This document shows positions 26,882 to 36,419 of a stretch of 44,357 nt of DNA, piece after piece. Source of the stretch: Sphingobium sp. Ant17 (lineage in GTDB: Bacteria; Pseudomonadota; Alphaproteobacteria; Sphingomonadales; Sphingomonadaceae). Numbering within the stretch: position 1 is the first letter of the stretch; the number at the start of each line of letters is the position of its first letter. The DNA lies in the NCBI RefSeq assembly GCF_000588875.1, contig NZ_JEMV01000028.1, positions 1-44,357 of the forward strand. Direction: 5' to 3'. The notes under the pieces were generated by a model. It searched no databases. It was not told where the DNA came from and saw only the letters and a list, made by a program, of their open reading frames with translations. A program made the translations under genes and the position numbers.

Positions 26882-28468
26882 GTGTCCATGCCTGCCATAC
26901 TCCTTTCGACCCTTGGATGGTCCGCGCCCGACGGCACCGCCGTTCTGGCCGGTCTCGATTTCCGCTTCGCCCCCGAACGCATCGGCCTGATCGGTCGCAA
27001 TGGCGTCGGCAAATCCAGCCTGCTCGCGCTGATCGCCGGGGAACGCACCCCGACGCACGGCCATGTCACGATCGACGGGCGCATCGCCGTGCTGCGCCAA
27101 AATCTTGAGCCAGCGCCAGGCGCGACCATTGCCGACCTGTTCGATGCGCGTGAAGCTTTGGCGGTGATCGACCGGGCGGAGGTGGGCAGCGCGACGCTCG
27201 ATGAACTGGATGCCTGCGACTGGACATTGCCCGCGCGCATCGCCGATGCGCTGGCGGACGTGGCGCTGAGCATCGATCCCGCAACGCCGCTCGCGACCCT
27301 GTCAGGGGGCCAGCGCACCCGCGCCGCGCTCGCCGCCGCGCTCTTTACCCAGCCCGATTTCCTGCTGCTGGACGAGCCGACCAACCATCTGGATGCCGAA
27401 GGCCGGGACGCAGTCATCGCGCTGCTCGCGCGCTGGCGCGGCGGGGCGATCGTCGTCAGCCATGACCGCGCGCTGCTGGAGACGATGGACGCCATCGCAG
27501 AACTCACAACGCTCGGCATCGCCCGCTATGGCGGCAATTGGTTCGCTTATGCGGCGCGCAAGGCGCTAGAACTGGCCGCCGCGCATCATGATCTCGACCA
27601 TGCCGAAAAGCAGGCCTCGACCCTGTCGCGCAAGACCCAGCAAATGACCGAGCGCAAGCAGCGGCGCGACGGCGCAGGCAAGCGCGACGCGGCCAAGGGC
27701 GGGATGCCCCGCATCCTGATGGGCCAGCGCAAGCAGCAGGCCGAACAATCGGGCGGCGATGCGGTGCGCCGCGCCGGGCAGCAACAGGACGAAGCGCGGC
27801 AGGCGATCGATGCGGCGCGCGCACGGATTGAGATATTGGAGCCGATCCGCATCGCCCTGCCCTCCGCCAACGTGCCGCCGGGCCGCATCATCCTGACGCT
27901 CGACGCGGTAACGGCGGGCCATGTGCCGGATCGCCCGATCCTGCACGACATCAGCCTGACGATCAGCGGGCCGGAGCGGGTGGCGATCACCGGGGCGAAT
28001 GGGTCGGGCAAATCGACATTGCTGCGCCTGATCGCGGGTGATCTGTCGCCCATGGCGGGCCAGGTTCACCGCCCTGTCGATTGCGCGCTACTCGATCAGG
28101 ACGTTGCCCTGCTCGACCCCCTGCGCAGCATCGCCGACAATTTCGCCCGGCTGCATCCCGGCACGACCCGCAACGCGGTGCATTCAGCGCTGGCCCGCTT
28201 CCGGTTTCGCGCCGACCTGGCGCTGCAACAGGTGGGGACGTTGAGCGGCGGGCAGCGATTGCGCGCTGGGCTGGCCTGCGTGCTGGGTGGAGCCGCGCCG
28301 CCGCCCCTTTTGCTGCTGGACGAGCCGACCAATCATCTCGACCTCGATTCGATCGCGGCGATCGAACAGGGGTTGAACGCCTATGACGGCGCGCTGCTGG
28401 TGGTCAGCCATGACGCGGCTTTCCTGGATGCGATCGGCATTACCCGGCGGATCGCCCTGCCGCTTTAG
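26882..28468 (+). CDS. ABC-F family ATPase
   Basis: 528 residues, no transmembrane segments, two ABC domains. First: Walker A GRNGVGKSS, signature LSGGQRTRAALAA, Walker B LLLDEPTNHLD. Second: GANGSGKST, LSGGQRLRAGLAC, LLLDEPTNHLD. The linker (about 230-330) is basic and coiled (KQASTLSRKTQQMTERKQRR), as in ABC-F proteins that act in the ribosomal E site. Subfamily is unclear; both housekeeping translation factors and target-protection resistance proteins look like this. GTG 26882 is chosen because AGGA lies six bases from it; ATG 26888 is the alternative. Its stop overlaps the convergent efflux gene. Confidence 0.9.
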   Translation: MSMPAILLSTLGWSAPDGTAVLAGLDFRFAPERIGLIGRNGVGKSSLLALIAGERTPTHGHVTIDGRIAVLRQNLEPAPGATIADLFDAREALAVIDRAEVGSATLDELDACDWTLPARIADALADVALSIDPATPLATLSGGQRTRAALAAALFTQPDFLLLDEPTNHLDAEGRDAVIALLARWRGGAIVVSHDRALLETMDAIAELTTLGIARYGGNWFAYAARKALELAAAHHDLDHAEKQASTLSRKTQQMTERKQRRDGAGKRDAAKGGMPRILMGQRKQQAEQSGGDAVRRAGQQQDEARQAIDAARARIEILEPIRIALPSANVPPGRIILTLDAVTAGHVPDRPILHDISLTISGPERVAITGANGSGKSTLLRLIAGDLSPMAGQVHRPVDCALLDQDVALLDPLRSIADNFARLHPGTTRNAVHSALARFRFRADLALQQVGTLSGGQRLRAGLACVLGGAAPPPLLLLDEPTNHLDLDSIAAIEQGLNAYDGALLVVSHDAAFLDAIGITRRIALPL

Positions 28469-29994
28469 TGGGCGGCGGACGTGTCCACGGGTCCGGTCGG
28501 TTTGGGCGCGAGCCAGACGATCGCCGTGGCGAGGAACAGGACGAGCGCGGAGAGGAAGAAGACATGATCCACCGCGATCGCCAATGCTTCCTGATCGACC
28601 AGATTGGAGATGACTTGCCGCGCTTGCTCGAAGGACATGCCCATAGCGCTGAGTTGCGCCTGCGTGTCCGCCGGTTGCAATGTTCCCGCTATCTCGCTGC
28701 GAGAAACGCGCTGGCCATTGCCCCATCCCGTCAGCACCAGCGAGGTCGCAATCGCCAGCGCCATGGTCCGCAGGAAATTCTGCAGACCTGCCGCCGACGC
28801 CGTCTCATCGGGTCGTACAGACCCCAGCGTCAGCGTGGTCAGCGGGATCATGAAGAAGGGCATGGCGAAGCCCTGGATAAATTGCGGCGCGGCCATCGAC
28901 CAGAAATCGATCGAACTGGTCCAATGCGCCCGCCACAAGGTCATCAGTCCCAGCCAGAAGAGCGCGCCCGAAATCATGATGCGCGGATCGACCCGGCCCG
29001 TCAGCCGCGCCGCGATCGGCGCGGCCATCAGTGCGGCCATGGCGGTGAAGGCGGTCAATATTCCGGCGTCGGTAGCGGTATAGCCCATTGATGTTTGCAG
29101 CCATTGCGGAATGATGACGATACCCGCGAAATAGGCACCAAAACCGAGCGCCAGCGAAAAGACGCCCGACGTAAAGCCGATATGGCGGAACACCCGCAGA
29201 TCGACGATCGGATGCTCCTCAGTCAATTCCCAGATGATGAAGGCCGCAAAGCCGATCGCGGCCAAGATCGCCAATATCACGATCAACGGATCGCTAAACC
29301 AGTCATGGTCGCGGCCGATATCCAGCATGATCTGCAGGCAGCCGATCCAGAACACCAGCAGGAACAGCCCCATCCGGTCGATCGGCAGGCGCGCCGTTTC
29401 GGTTTCCACCGGGCGCAGCAGCGCCATCGCCGCCGTCACGCATAGAATGGCGATCGGCACGTTGATGAAGAAGATCCAGTGCCAGCTCCAATTGTCGCTG
29501 ATATAGCCGCCGATGATCGGCCCCATCGCCGGACCGAGCAGCGTGGTCATCGCCCATAGCCCCATCGCCCGCGCGCGTTGGTCAGGCGGAAAGATGCGCA
29601 GCAAGAGCGTCTGCGACATCGGCATGATCGGCCCGCCGCACAGCCCCTGGCCGATGCGGCACGCCACCAGCATGGTGAGCGACATGGACAGGCCGCACAG
29701 CACCGAGAAGATGCCAAAGCCGATCATCGCCCAGATGAACATCTTCACCACGCCGAACCGCTGGGCGAGCCAGCCGGTCAGCGGTACGCAGATGGCCTCC
29801 GCAACGGCATAGGAGGTGATGATCCACGTTCCCTGGTCGGGCGTGATACCCAGATTGCCCGCAATATGGGGCACCGAGACATTGGCAATGGTCAGGTCGA
29901 GCACGACCATGAAATTGCTGAGCGCCAGCACCAGCCCGGCCAACGTGCGCTGACGCGGCGTCAGCCGGGAAAAGATGCTGTCCTCGTCGCTCAT
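28465..29994 (-). CDS. emrB: DHA2-family MFS drug efflux transporter (EmrB/QacA type)
   Basis: 509 residues with 14 predicted helices. N-terminal motif LALSNFMVVLDLTIANVSVP carries the acidic residue of DHA2 proteins; GWLAQRFGVVK is motif A and GLCGGPIMPMSQTLLLRIFP includes motif B. Motif C appears as LGPAMGPIIGGYI. A proton-driven inner-membrane exporter that works with the EmrA-like adaptor encoded 11 bases upstream and the outer-membrane channel before that. Substrate unknown. Confidence 0.93.
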   Translation of the reverse strand: MSDEDSIFSRLTPRQRTLAGLVLALSNFMVVLDLTIANVSVPHIAGNLGITPDQGTWIITSYAVAEAICVPLTGWLAQRFGVVKMFIWAMIGFGIFSVLCGLSMSLTMLVACRIGQGLCGGPIMPMSQTLLLRIFPPDQRARAMGLWAMTTLLGPAMGPIIGGYISDNWSWHWIFFINVPIAILCVTAAMALLRPVETETARLPIDRMGLFLLVFWIGCLQIMLDIGRDHDWFSDPLIVILAILAAIGFAAFIIWELTEEHPIVDLRVFRHIGFTSGVFSLALGFGAYFAGIVIIPQWLQTSMGYTATDAGILTAFTAMAALMAAPIAARLTGRVDPRIMISGALFWLGLMTLWRAHWTSSIDFWSMAAPQFIQGFAMPFFMIPLTTLTLGSVRPDETASAAGLQNFLRTMALAIATSLVLTGWGNGQRVSRSEIAGTLQPADTQAQLSAMGMSFEQARQVISNLVDQEALAIAVDHVFFLSALVLFLATAIVWLAPKPTGPVDTSAAH

Positions 29995-30005
29995 GTGCCG
30001 ACCTT

Positions 30006-31150
30006 TCAGCGACCGGAAAGGTCGATCTCGACCTCCGTGGAGAGACCCACGCGCAGCGGATGCGCCGCCAGTTCCTTAGGGTCGAGCGCGATGCGGACGG
30101 GCAGGCGCTGAACCACCTTGATCCAGTTGCCGGTCGCATTCTGCGCCGGGATCAGCGAGAGCGATGCGCCGGTGCCACCGGAAAAGCCGGCGACCTTGCC
30201 ATGATAGACGACATCCCCGCCGTAAATATCGGCGGTCACGGTGGCGGGCATGCCGACCTTCACCTGGCCCAGTTGCCGTTCCTTGAAATTCGCGTCGACA
30301 TAGACCTGGGCCAGCGGGACGATCGTCATGATTGGGCTACCCTGCGCCACGCGCTGGCCGACCTGGACCTGTCGCTTGGTGATCACGCCGTCGATCGGCG
30401 CGCGGATGGTCGTGCGCTCCAGATCGAGCTTCGCCGCGTCGAGCTTCGCCTGCGCTGCCATTACGGCCGGGTCGGTATCGACCTGCGATCCGCGCACCAG
30501 CGCATCATTGGCCGCCAACTGTCCGCTTGCCGCGCTGCGCGTCGCTTGCGCGGTGGTCACGCCTGCACGGGCGACATCAAGCGCGCGCGGGCGGCGGCAT
30601 AGGCGGTGCGCGCGCTCGTCACTTCGTCGCCCGACACGGCCCCGCCGCTGACCAGCGCCTCGCGCCGCTGCAGATCGACCCGCGCCTTTTCGACATCGGC
30701 CTGCGCGCTGGCGAGTTGTGCCCGCGCCTGCACGATATCCGCGCCGCGCGCATCAACCTGTGCCGACAGCGCGCCGCTGGTGGCCGATGTCTGGCGGAAG
30801 CGGCGCTGCGCCTCTGCCAGATCCGCCTGCGCCTGCGCGATCGCGATGCGGGCGTTGGTGGGGTCGAGCTTCACCAATATGTCGCCGCGTTTCACCGTCT
30901 GGGTGTCGCTGACCAGGACGTGCGACACCTGCGCGGAGATAAGCGGGGTTACCTGCGCCATCTCGGCATTCACATAGGCATTGTCTGTGCTGACATAGTT
31001 GCGACCGACCAGGAAATACCATGCTGTCCATAACAGACCGGCGACGATCACCGCGAGCGCCAGCCGGGTCAGCCAGGTCTTGCGCGCACTGCTGCGGTCG
31101 GCCTGGCCTTCGTCGGTGGTGGCGGAAAATTCGGGAGTGGCGTCAGCCAT
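30006..31150 (-). CDS. emrA: EmrA/HlyD-family membrane fusion protein (apparent frameshift)
   Basis: Periplasmic adaptor. An N-terminal anchor (RLALAVIVAGLLWTAWYFLV) is followed by the half-lipoyl motif NYVSTDNAYVNAEMAQVTPL, a long coiled-coil hairpin (about 95-200), then LERTTIRAPIDGVITKRQVQ and the beta-barrel GLSTEVEIDLSGR end. Near 30581 the frame breaks in the coiled coil. One added base restores ARLDVARAGVTTAQATR and a product of about 381 residues. ATG 31150 follows AAGGACGCACCCC and overlaps the end of the channel gene by eight bases. Confidence 0.9.
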
Positions 31151-32657
31151 GGGGTGCGTCCTTGGGCATTGCAGCGCCGGGGGTGAAACCACCCCCCAGC
31201 GCCCGGATCAGAGCGATATCGAGCGAAAAGGCACTGGCCTCCAGCGCGGAAACGGTACGCTGCGCGGCGAGGAGTTGATCCTCGACATTCAGCACGTCCA
31301 GATAGGTGGACAGGCCGCCATCATAGCGTTTCTTGGCAATGCCGTAGGCATCCTGCGACGCAGCGACAGCCGCACGGGCATCGACCAAGCGCGCGTCCAG
31401 CGTGCGGCGGCTGGTGACGGCGTCGGCCACTTCCTGATAAGCCGTCAGCACGGCCTTGTCATAGCTTGCCACCGCTTCGTCATAGGTCGCGCGCGCACCG
31501 CGATATTGGCCCTGCAGCGCGCCGCCGTGGAAGATTGGCAGGCTGATCGCTGGCCCGGCATTGCCGAAGATCGAGTCCTTCTGGAACAGGTTATTGGTGA
31601 AGGGCTGGGCCGATCCGATCGCGCCGCCATTGGCGAAGACCGTGTTATAGCCCAGCGACTGCAGGCCGATCAGCGCGCTCAGCCGCACGGCGGGGAAGAA
31701 ATCGGCGCGCGCGACCTTGATCCGCTTGGCCGCCGCCTCGGTACGGGCGAGGGCCGCCGCAATGTCGGGACGGCGTGCGACCAGATTGGTGGTAACGTCG
31801 GCAGGAAGCCCAAGCGGTGCCAGCGCGCCGGGCGTGGGCCGCGTAATCGCTGCCCCCCGGTCCGGCCCCGCGCCGATCAGTGCCGCGATCTGATGCTGGC
31901 GCAGTTCGATCGCCATGCGCGCGCCAGCCAGTTGCGCCCGTGCGGATGCGACCGTGGCGTCGGCCTGCCGCACGCTGCCGCGCGTTTCCAGTCCGTTCTG
32001 CCGCCGATCCGCAACCAATTTCTGGCTGGCCATGCGGATGTCGAGCGTGCGCTGCTGGATGTCCGCCTCGTCATATAGCCGGGCGAGGTCGGCATAAGCG
32101 TCGGCGATGCCGGTGGTCAGCGCCAGCTGCGCTTGTTGCGCGTCGAGTTCGGCTGCGCGCGCCTGCGACGTCGCCCCCGCTAGCGCCGCGCGGTTCTTGC
32201 CCCACAGGTCGAGATCAAGCCCCAAGTCCAACGCGAGCCGCCCGGTGCCAAGCCAGCCCTGCGGCACAAATTCCTTAGGCAACCCCATATTATAGCTTTG
32301 CTTGGTAGCGGCCGCGCTGGCGTCGAGATTGGCCGAGGGCAGCAATGCGGCGCCCGATTGCTGCGCCATGCCCTGCGCCTGCCGGAACCGGGCGGCGGCG
32401 ATCGCCATGTCGGGTGCGTTGCGCAAGCCTTCCTCGATCAGCGCGGTCAATTGCGGATCGCCATAAGCGCGCCACCAATCCGCCGCTGGCCAGGCCGCCT
32501 GCGGTGCTGCCAGGCTTGCCTGCGCGGCAATCGTTTCTGCCGCGCGGATTTCAGGCTTGGCACCCAGGTCAGGCACCGCCGCGCATCCCGCCAACAACGA
32601 CAATGTCGCAGCGAGAAGCAGCGGGCGAACAGGCAGGGAAAGGCGACTCACCAACAT
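31143..32657 (-). CDS. outer-membrane factor lipoprotein, NodT/OprM family
   Basis: About 504 residues. The lipoprotein signal is MLVSRLSLPVRPLLLAATLS with LLAGC as lipobox, so the N-terminus is lipid-anchored. Two repeats of the TolC-like fold follow, with WWRAYGDPQLTALIEEGLRN and RRPDIAAALARTEAAAKRIK typical of the family. It forms the trimeric channel for the EmrAB-like pump. I chose ATG 32657; ATG 32672 falls inside the operator repeat. First gene of the operon, divergent from TetR. Confidence 0.92.
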   Translation of the reverse strand: MLVSRLSLPVRPLLLAATLSLLAGCAAVPDLGAKPEIRAAETIAAQASLAAPQAAWPAADWWRAYGDPQLTALIEEGLRNAPDMAIAAARFRQAQGMAQQSGAALLPSANLDASAAATKQSYNMGLPKEFVPQGWLGTGRLALDLGLDLDLWGKNRAALAGATSQARAAELDAQQAQLALTTGIADAYADLARLYDEADIQQRTLDIRMASQKLVADRRQNGLETRGSVRQADATVASARAQLAGARMAIELRQHQIAALIGAGPDRGAAITRPTPGALAPLGLPADVTTNLVARRPDIAAALARTEAAAKRIKVARADFFPAVRLSALIGLQSLGYNTVFANGGAIGSAQPFTNNLFQKDSIFGNAGPAISLPIFHGGALQGQYRGARATYDEAVASYDKAVLTAYQEVADAVTSRRTLDARLVDARAAVAASQDAYGIAKKRYDGGLSTYLDVLNVEDQLLAAQRTVSALEASAFSLDIALIRALGGGFTPGAAMPKDAPHG

Positions 32658-32660
32658 GAA

Positions 32661-32745
32661 AAACCGTACCATCTAGTATGCAAATCGCATCTGGCGTCGC
32701 GACACCGCCTTGTCAAGATTTTTATCATACTCTATGGTACGGTTT
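32661..32745. promoter_or_regulatory. paired inverted TetR operators and promoter
   Basis: AAACCGTACCATCTAGTATG (32661-32680) and CATACTCTATGGTACGGTTT (32726-32745) are inverse copies differing at two positions. Each sits immediately in front of a start codon: the channel gene to the left, tetR to the right. For tetR, TTGTCA (about 32710), a 17-base spacer and TATGGT within the repeat form a promoter whose start would fall at or beside ATG 32747. The repressor would thus cover both -10 regions. Confidence 0.72.
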
Positions 32746-32746
32746 C

Positions 32747-33412
32747 ATGACAGCTACTTACACTGCCCAGCCCCCCAGCCGAAGGGAAGCCCGCCGTCTC
32801 GACCGGCGCGATGCCATTCTGACGGTCGCGGAGACGTATTTCCTGGAACATGGCTATGCCGGGACCACCATGTCCGGCATCGCCGCTGCCCTGGGCGGGT
32901 CCAAGGGCACGTTATGGAACCATTTTCCATCGAAGGAAGCGCTTTTCTCCGCCGTCATCGACCGGGTGGCCACGGCCTATCGCGCCCAGCTTTCGCAAGT
33001 CCTCAATCCCTGCGGCGTGCTGGAACCCACATTGATCCGCGCCTGTGAAAGCCTGCTCGACCGGGTCTGCTCGGCCGAAGCGATCGCGCTGCACCGATTG
33101 ATCCATGCCGAAAGTGCGCGACTTCCCGAACTCAGCCGCATCTTCTTCGAACTCGCCCCCCGGCATACCCGCGCCCTGCTCGCGGGCTTCATCCAGAACG
33201 CCATGGATCGCGGCCAGTTGCGACAGGCCGATGCGGCTGACGCGGCCCGCATGCTGTTGGCGCTGATCATGGCGGGCACCCATCAACAGTTGATGATCGG
33301 TCAGATTACCGAACCCGTGCCCGCCCAGATACAGGCCGACGTGTCGCTTGGCGTCGATCTGTTCCTGCGCGCTTATGCGCCCGACGCGGCATCGCCGGCA
33401 TCCGCGCCATAA
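32747..33412 (+). CDS. TetR/AcrR-family repressor of the efflux operon
   Basis: 221 residues from ATG 32747 (MTATYTAQPPSRREARRLDR). Residues about 20-68 form the TetR helix-turn-helix (AILTVAETYFLEHGYAGTTM, then GIAAALGGSKGTLWNHFPSK). The C-terminal ligand-binding half resembles AcrR-type C-terminal domains (HRLIHAESARLPELSRIFFE). It diverges from the pump genes and twin operators lie in the gap, so it should repress both directions until a pump substrate binds. ATG 32678 is rejected because it lies upstream of the promoter. Confidence 0.92.
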   Translation: MTATYTAQPPSRREARRLDRRDAILTVAETYFLEHGYAGTTMSGIAAALGGSKGTLWNHFPSKEALFSAVIDRVATAYRAQLSQVLNPCGVLEPTLIRACESLLDRVCSAEAIALHRLIHAESARLPELSRIFFELAPRHTRALLAGFIQNAMDRGQLRQADAADAARMLLALIMAGTHQQLMIGQITEPVPAQIQADVSLGVDLFLRAYAPDAASPASAP

Positions 33413-33492
33413 TGGCGCGCTGACCGGGCAATATGTTAACCATTTGTTTGTCCAGTCTTCCTATGCTTCTGCCAAGATAAAAGGGACGCACG

Positions 33493-34116
33493 ATGCCATT
33501 TTTCAAGCGCAACGAGACCCGGCGGATCAATGGGACCGACGAGAGCGGTCGCCTGCGATCCCAGCGCCGTCTGCGCGTCCTGCTGATCGACGAAAACCCT
33601 ACGGCGCGCGCCGTCGTCGCGCGCCGCCTGTCGCACCTCAATTACGACGTCGCACTGGCTGAAAACGGGTTCAGCGCGCTCAACCTGCTGCTGACACATC
33701 GAGCCGACATCATCCTCATCGACATGGGGCTGACAATGCTGCCCGCAATTGCCACCATGAAGAAGATCCGCGCCGCCAACCTTGCCGGTGCCGCCTGCTT
33801 CGTCATGATCGCCGGGCGGATGGACAGCCAGTCAACGGTCGAGGCGCTGGACGCAGGCGCGGACGACTATGTCGTCAAACCCTTTGATTTCGACATATTC
33901 GATGCCCGTTTGCGCCATCTGTGCCAACGCGCCGAACAGATTGGGGCGCTGACCCGCCACAATGCCGAACTCGACGCGCGGATCGCGCGCCGTGCCGTGG
34001 AACTGGGCGAAACCCGCGAAACCTTGCGCGAATTGCAGGTCGATCGCGCCCGGCTCGTCTCTTCGATCCAGGCTTTGCACGACGAACTCGAACGGGTGAC
34101 CGCCCGACGGGGGTAA
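33493..34116 (+). CDS. receiver-domain response regulator with coiled-coil tail
   Basis: 207 residues. The receiver (about 27-145) has the acidic pair in LLIDENP, phosphorylatable Asp in IILIDMGL and Lys in YVVKPFDFD. The Thr/Ser switch position in FVMIAG is alanine, which is unusual and may blunt the output switch. Residues about 150-207 form a charged coiled coil (LTRHNAELDARIARRAVELG) with no DNA-binding domain, so output is probably through protein binding. No histidine kinase is adjacent. Start follows GGGACGCACG. Confidence 0.8.
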   Translation: MPFFKRNETRRINGTDESGRLRSQRRLRVLLIDENPTARAVVARRLSHLNYDVALAENGFSALNLLLTHRADIILIDMGLTMLPAIATMKKIRAANLAGAACFVMIAGRMDSQSTVEALDAGADDYVVKPFDFDIFDARLRHLCQRAEQIGALTRHNAELDARIARRAVELGETRETLRELQVDRARLVSSIQALHDELERVTARRG

Positions 34117-34119
34117 GCG

Positions 34120-34878
34120 TCAGCCCAGGGCCAGCCAGAGCGACAGTCCCTCGCCCGGCTGCACGGGCGGCGCATTCACCATGATCCGCACCGCATCGGC
34201 CCGCGCCCGGTCCAGGATCGCAGGTGCGACCTGTGGCTGGTGATAGACCCGGTCAGCCTCACCCAACAGCCGCGCGACCCGCAGCGTCAGGTCGTCGGGA
34301 TCGTTGGATAGCAGGATGATCGGCTCCAGCCGAGTCGCATCCGCATCGCCCTGCCCTTCGATCCAGCGGGGCACGGCGTCCGCCGCACCGGCACGCAGGG
34401 GATCGATCATCCCGCCCGCCGCCAGCCCCGCATCGATCGCCCGGCGTCGATCGCCGCCATCGGGCCAGCGCGCGCGGATCGCTGCCCGCGCTGCCGACAA
34501 TGTGCTCGCCAAAGCGCCAAGACCCGCAGGCATCAGCGTCTCCAGCCTTTGCCGCAACGCCTTTGCCAATCCCGCCGATGCGCCCCCCGTGCCGATCGCA
34601 ATCAGCACCGGATCGCGATCCACGATCGCGGGCAGCGTGAAGTCGCACAGATCGGGATTGTCGGTCGCATTGACCAGCACCCCGCGCGCGCGCAGCCGCT
34701 GGGCGGTGACAGCGTCGCCATCCGACACGATCGCAATCCGCGCCTCGCCATCCTCTTCGCCGACGATCCGCGCGCCCGCGCGCTCCAACAGACGGCGCTT
34801 GGCGTCGGCCGCCTCGCCCTCTCCGGTCAGGATCACGGCCCTGCCCGTCAGGCGCAGAAAGACCGGCAGGCTGTGCAT
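34120..34878 (-). CDS. precorrin-2 dehydrogenase / sirohydrochlorin ferrochelatase-like (CysG N-terminal type)
   Basis: 252 residues from ATG 34878 (MHSLPVFLRLTGRAVILTGE). The NAD-binding Rossmann start and VNATDNPDLCDFTLPAIVDR, VLIAIGTGGASAGLAKALRQ match the Met8p/CysG N-terminal domain, which oxidises precorrin-2 and can insert iron for siroheme, needed by sulfite and nitrite reductases. The C-terminal part (about 165-252) has no methyltransferase domain I can recognise beyond a short ILLSNDPDDLTLRVARLLGE segment, so full CysG activity is not expected. Its ATG overlaps the lysA stop by one base. Confidence 0.82.
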   Translation of the reverse strand: MHSLPVFLRLTGRAVILTGEGEAADAKRRLLERAGARIVGEEDGEARIAIVSDGDAVTAQRLRARGVLVNATDNPDLCDFTLPAIVDRDPVLIAIGTGGASAGLAKALRQRLETLMPAGLGALASTLSAARAAIRARWPDGGDRRRAIDAGLAAGGMIDPLRAGAADAVPRWIEGQGDADATRLEPIILLSNDPDDLTLRVARLLGEADRVYHQPQVAPAILDRARADAVRIMVNAPPVQPGEGLSLWLALG

Positions 34879-36143
34879 CAGTCGGCCAGCCAGTCGGGAA
34901 TCGAATCGCCCTCGATCAACGTCTCGATCGGCGGCCGTGCGCGCACCACGGCCCACCGGTCACCCGACACCAGGACTTCGGGCGTCAGCGGGCGGCTATT
35001 ATAGGTGCCCGCCATCGTCGCGCCATAGGCGCCTGCGGTCATGAAGGCGACCAGATCGCCCGCCTCCACCACGTCCATATCGCGGCCCATGGCGAAGGTA
35101 TCGCCCGTCTCGCACACCGGCCCCACGACATTGGCCGCCGCCAGTTGGCCCGATGGCGCAACCGCGCGAATATCATGCCAGGCGTCATAAAGGCTAGGGC
35201 GCAACAGGTCGTTCATCGCGGCATCGACGATGACGAAGGGTGCCTTGGCCCCCTGCTTCACCCGTACCACGCGCGACAGCAGCGCGCCCGCATTGCCCAC
35301 GATCACACGGCCGGGTTCGAACATCAGACGCACCGGCCACCCCTGCGTTACGCGGCACACCATGGCGCCATAATCGGCGGGGCTGGGCGGCAACGGCTGG
35401 GACGGATCATAGGGAACACCCAGGCCACCGCCCAAGTCGCCGGTGCGAATATCATGGCCTGCTTCGCGCAGCGCCGTGATGAGCGCGCCAACCTTAGTGA
35501 AGGCGGCCTCCAGAGGCGCAAGATCGGTCAACTGGCTGCCGATATGGACGGCGACGCCCTGCACATCCAACCCCGGCAGGTCGCGCGCGGCGGCATAGCT
35601 GGCGATCGCCCGGTCATAGGGGATGCCGAACTTATTTTCCGACTTGCCGGTGGAAATCTTGGCATGGGTGCCCGCATCGACATCAGGATTGATGCGATAG
35701 GCGACAGGTGCCCGCTTGCCCATCGACAGCGCGACCTCCGACAGCATTTCGGCTTCCGGTTCGCTCTCCAGGTTGAATTGGAAAATGCCATGCTCCAGCG
35801 CCAGCCGCATTTCCTCGGCGGTCTTGCCCACGCCCGAAAAGACGATGCGGTCGGCCGGGATGCCCGCCGCCACCGCGCGCAGCAACTCGCCGCCCGACAC
35901 CACGTCCGCGCCCAGACCCAGCTTCGCCAGCGTCGCCAGCACGGCGGCATTGGGGTTGGCCTTGACCGCAAAGGCGATCAGCGGATTGTCGAGCGCGGCC
36001 AGCCCGGCGCGGAATACGTCGACATGGCGCTCCAGCGTCGCGGTCGAATAGACATAGACAGGCGTACCGACGGCATCGGCAATCGCTGCCATCGGCACCT
36101 GCTCCACATGCATGGTGCCGTCTACATAGTCGAAATGGTCCAA
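34878..36143 (-). CDS. lysA: diaminopimelate decarboxylase
   Basis: 421 residues. PLP-dependent alanine-racemase-fold enzyme making lysine from meso-diaminopimelate. Schiff-base lysine in FAVKANPNAAVL; HIGSQLTD and GGGLGVPYDPSQPLPP bind the cofactor phosphate; VGPVCETGDTFAMGRD carries the cysteine that acts from the other subunit. Length is normal. It follows the small lipoprotein gene by 18 bases, in an argH-lptM-lysA order seen in many proteobacteria. Confidence 0.97.
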   Translation of the reverse strand: MDHFDYVDGTMHVEQVPMAAIADAVGTPVYVYSTATLERHVDVFRAGLAALDNPLIAFAVKANPNAAVLATLAKLGLGADVVSGGELLRAVAAGIPADRIVFSGVGKTAEEMRLALEHGIFQFNLESEPEAEMLSEVALSMGKRAPVAYRINPDVDAGTHAKISTGKSENKFGIPYDRAIASYAAARDLPGLDVQGVAVHIGSQLTDLAPLEAAFTKVGALITALREAGHDIRTGDLGGGLGVPYDPSQPLPPSPADYGAMVCRVTQGWPVRLMFEPGRVIVGNAGALLSRVVRVKQGAKAPFVIVDAAMNDLLRPSLYDAWHDIRAVAPSGQLAAANVVGPVCETGDTFAMGRDMDVVEAGDLVAFMTAGAYGATMAGTYNSRPLTPEVLVSGDRWAVVRARPPIETLIEGDSIPDWLAD

Positions 36144-36161
36144 TTTCGGATCCTTACAGGC

Positions 36162-36419
36162 TTATTGCGGCTGTTTTTCAGGCGGCAGGTCGAACGGGTC
36201 GTCGCCCCGCTGGCGCGATTGGGTCAGCAATTCGACGTTGCGCTCCGGCCGCGCCTGGATCGACGGGGTCATCAGCTCGCCGCTGGTGGGGGCCGTCGCC
36301 GCGCCCACCGGCACGGCGGGCCGTTGCTGGTCCTTGATCGGTTTGAGTGCCGTGCGACCGCCGCAGGCCGTCAACACCAGCGCTGCGATGGACAGTGCGG
36401 CGAGCGTCCGCATCCTCAT
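36162..36419 (-). CDS. lptM: small LptM-like lipoprotein
   Basis: 85 residues: [20 protein letters not shown] with lipobox LTAC, then [14 protein letters not shown] and a disordered, proline-rich tail. In proteobacteria a short lipoprotein next to lysA or dapF is LptM (YifL), which helps mature the LptDE lipopolysaccharide translocon. The position between argH and lysA and the Cys-Gly-x-(K/R)-x3-L-like motif support this, though the tail is longer than in E. coli. The start overlaps the argH stop (ATGA, 36416-36419). Confidence 0.75.
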   Translation of the reverse strand: MRMRTLAALSIAALVLTACGGRTALKPIKDQQRPAVPVGAATAPTSGELMTPSIQARPERNVELLTQSRQRGDDPFDLPPEKQPQ

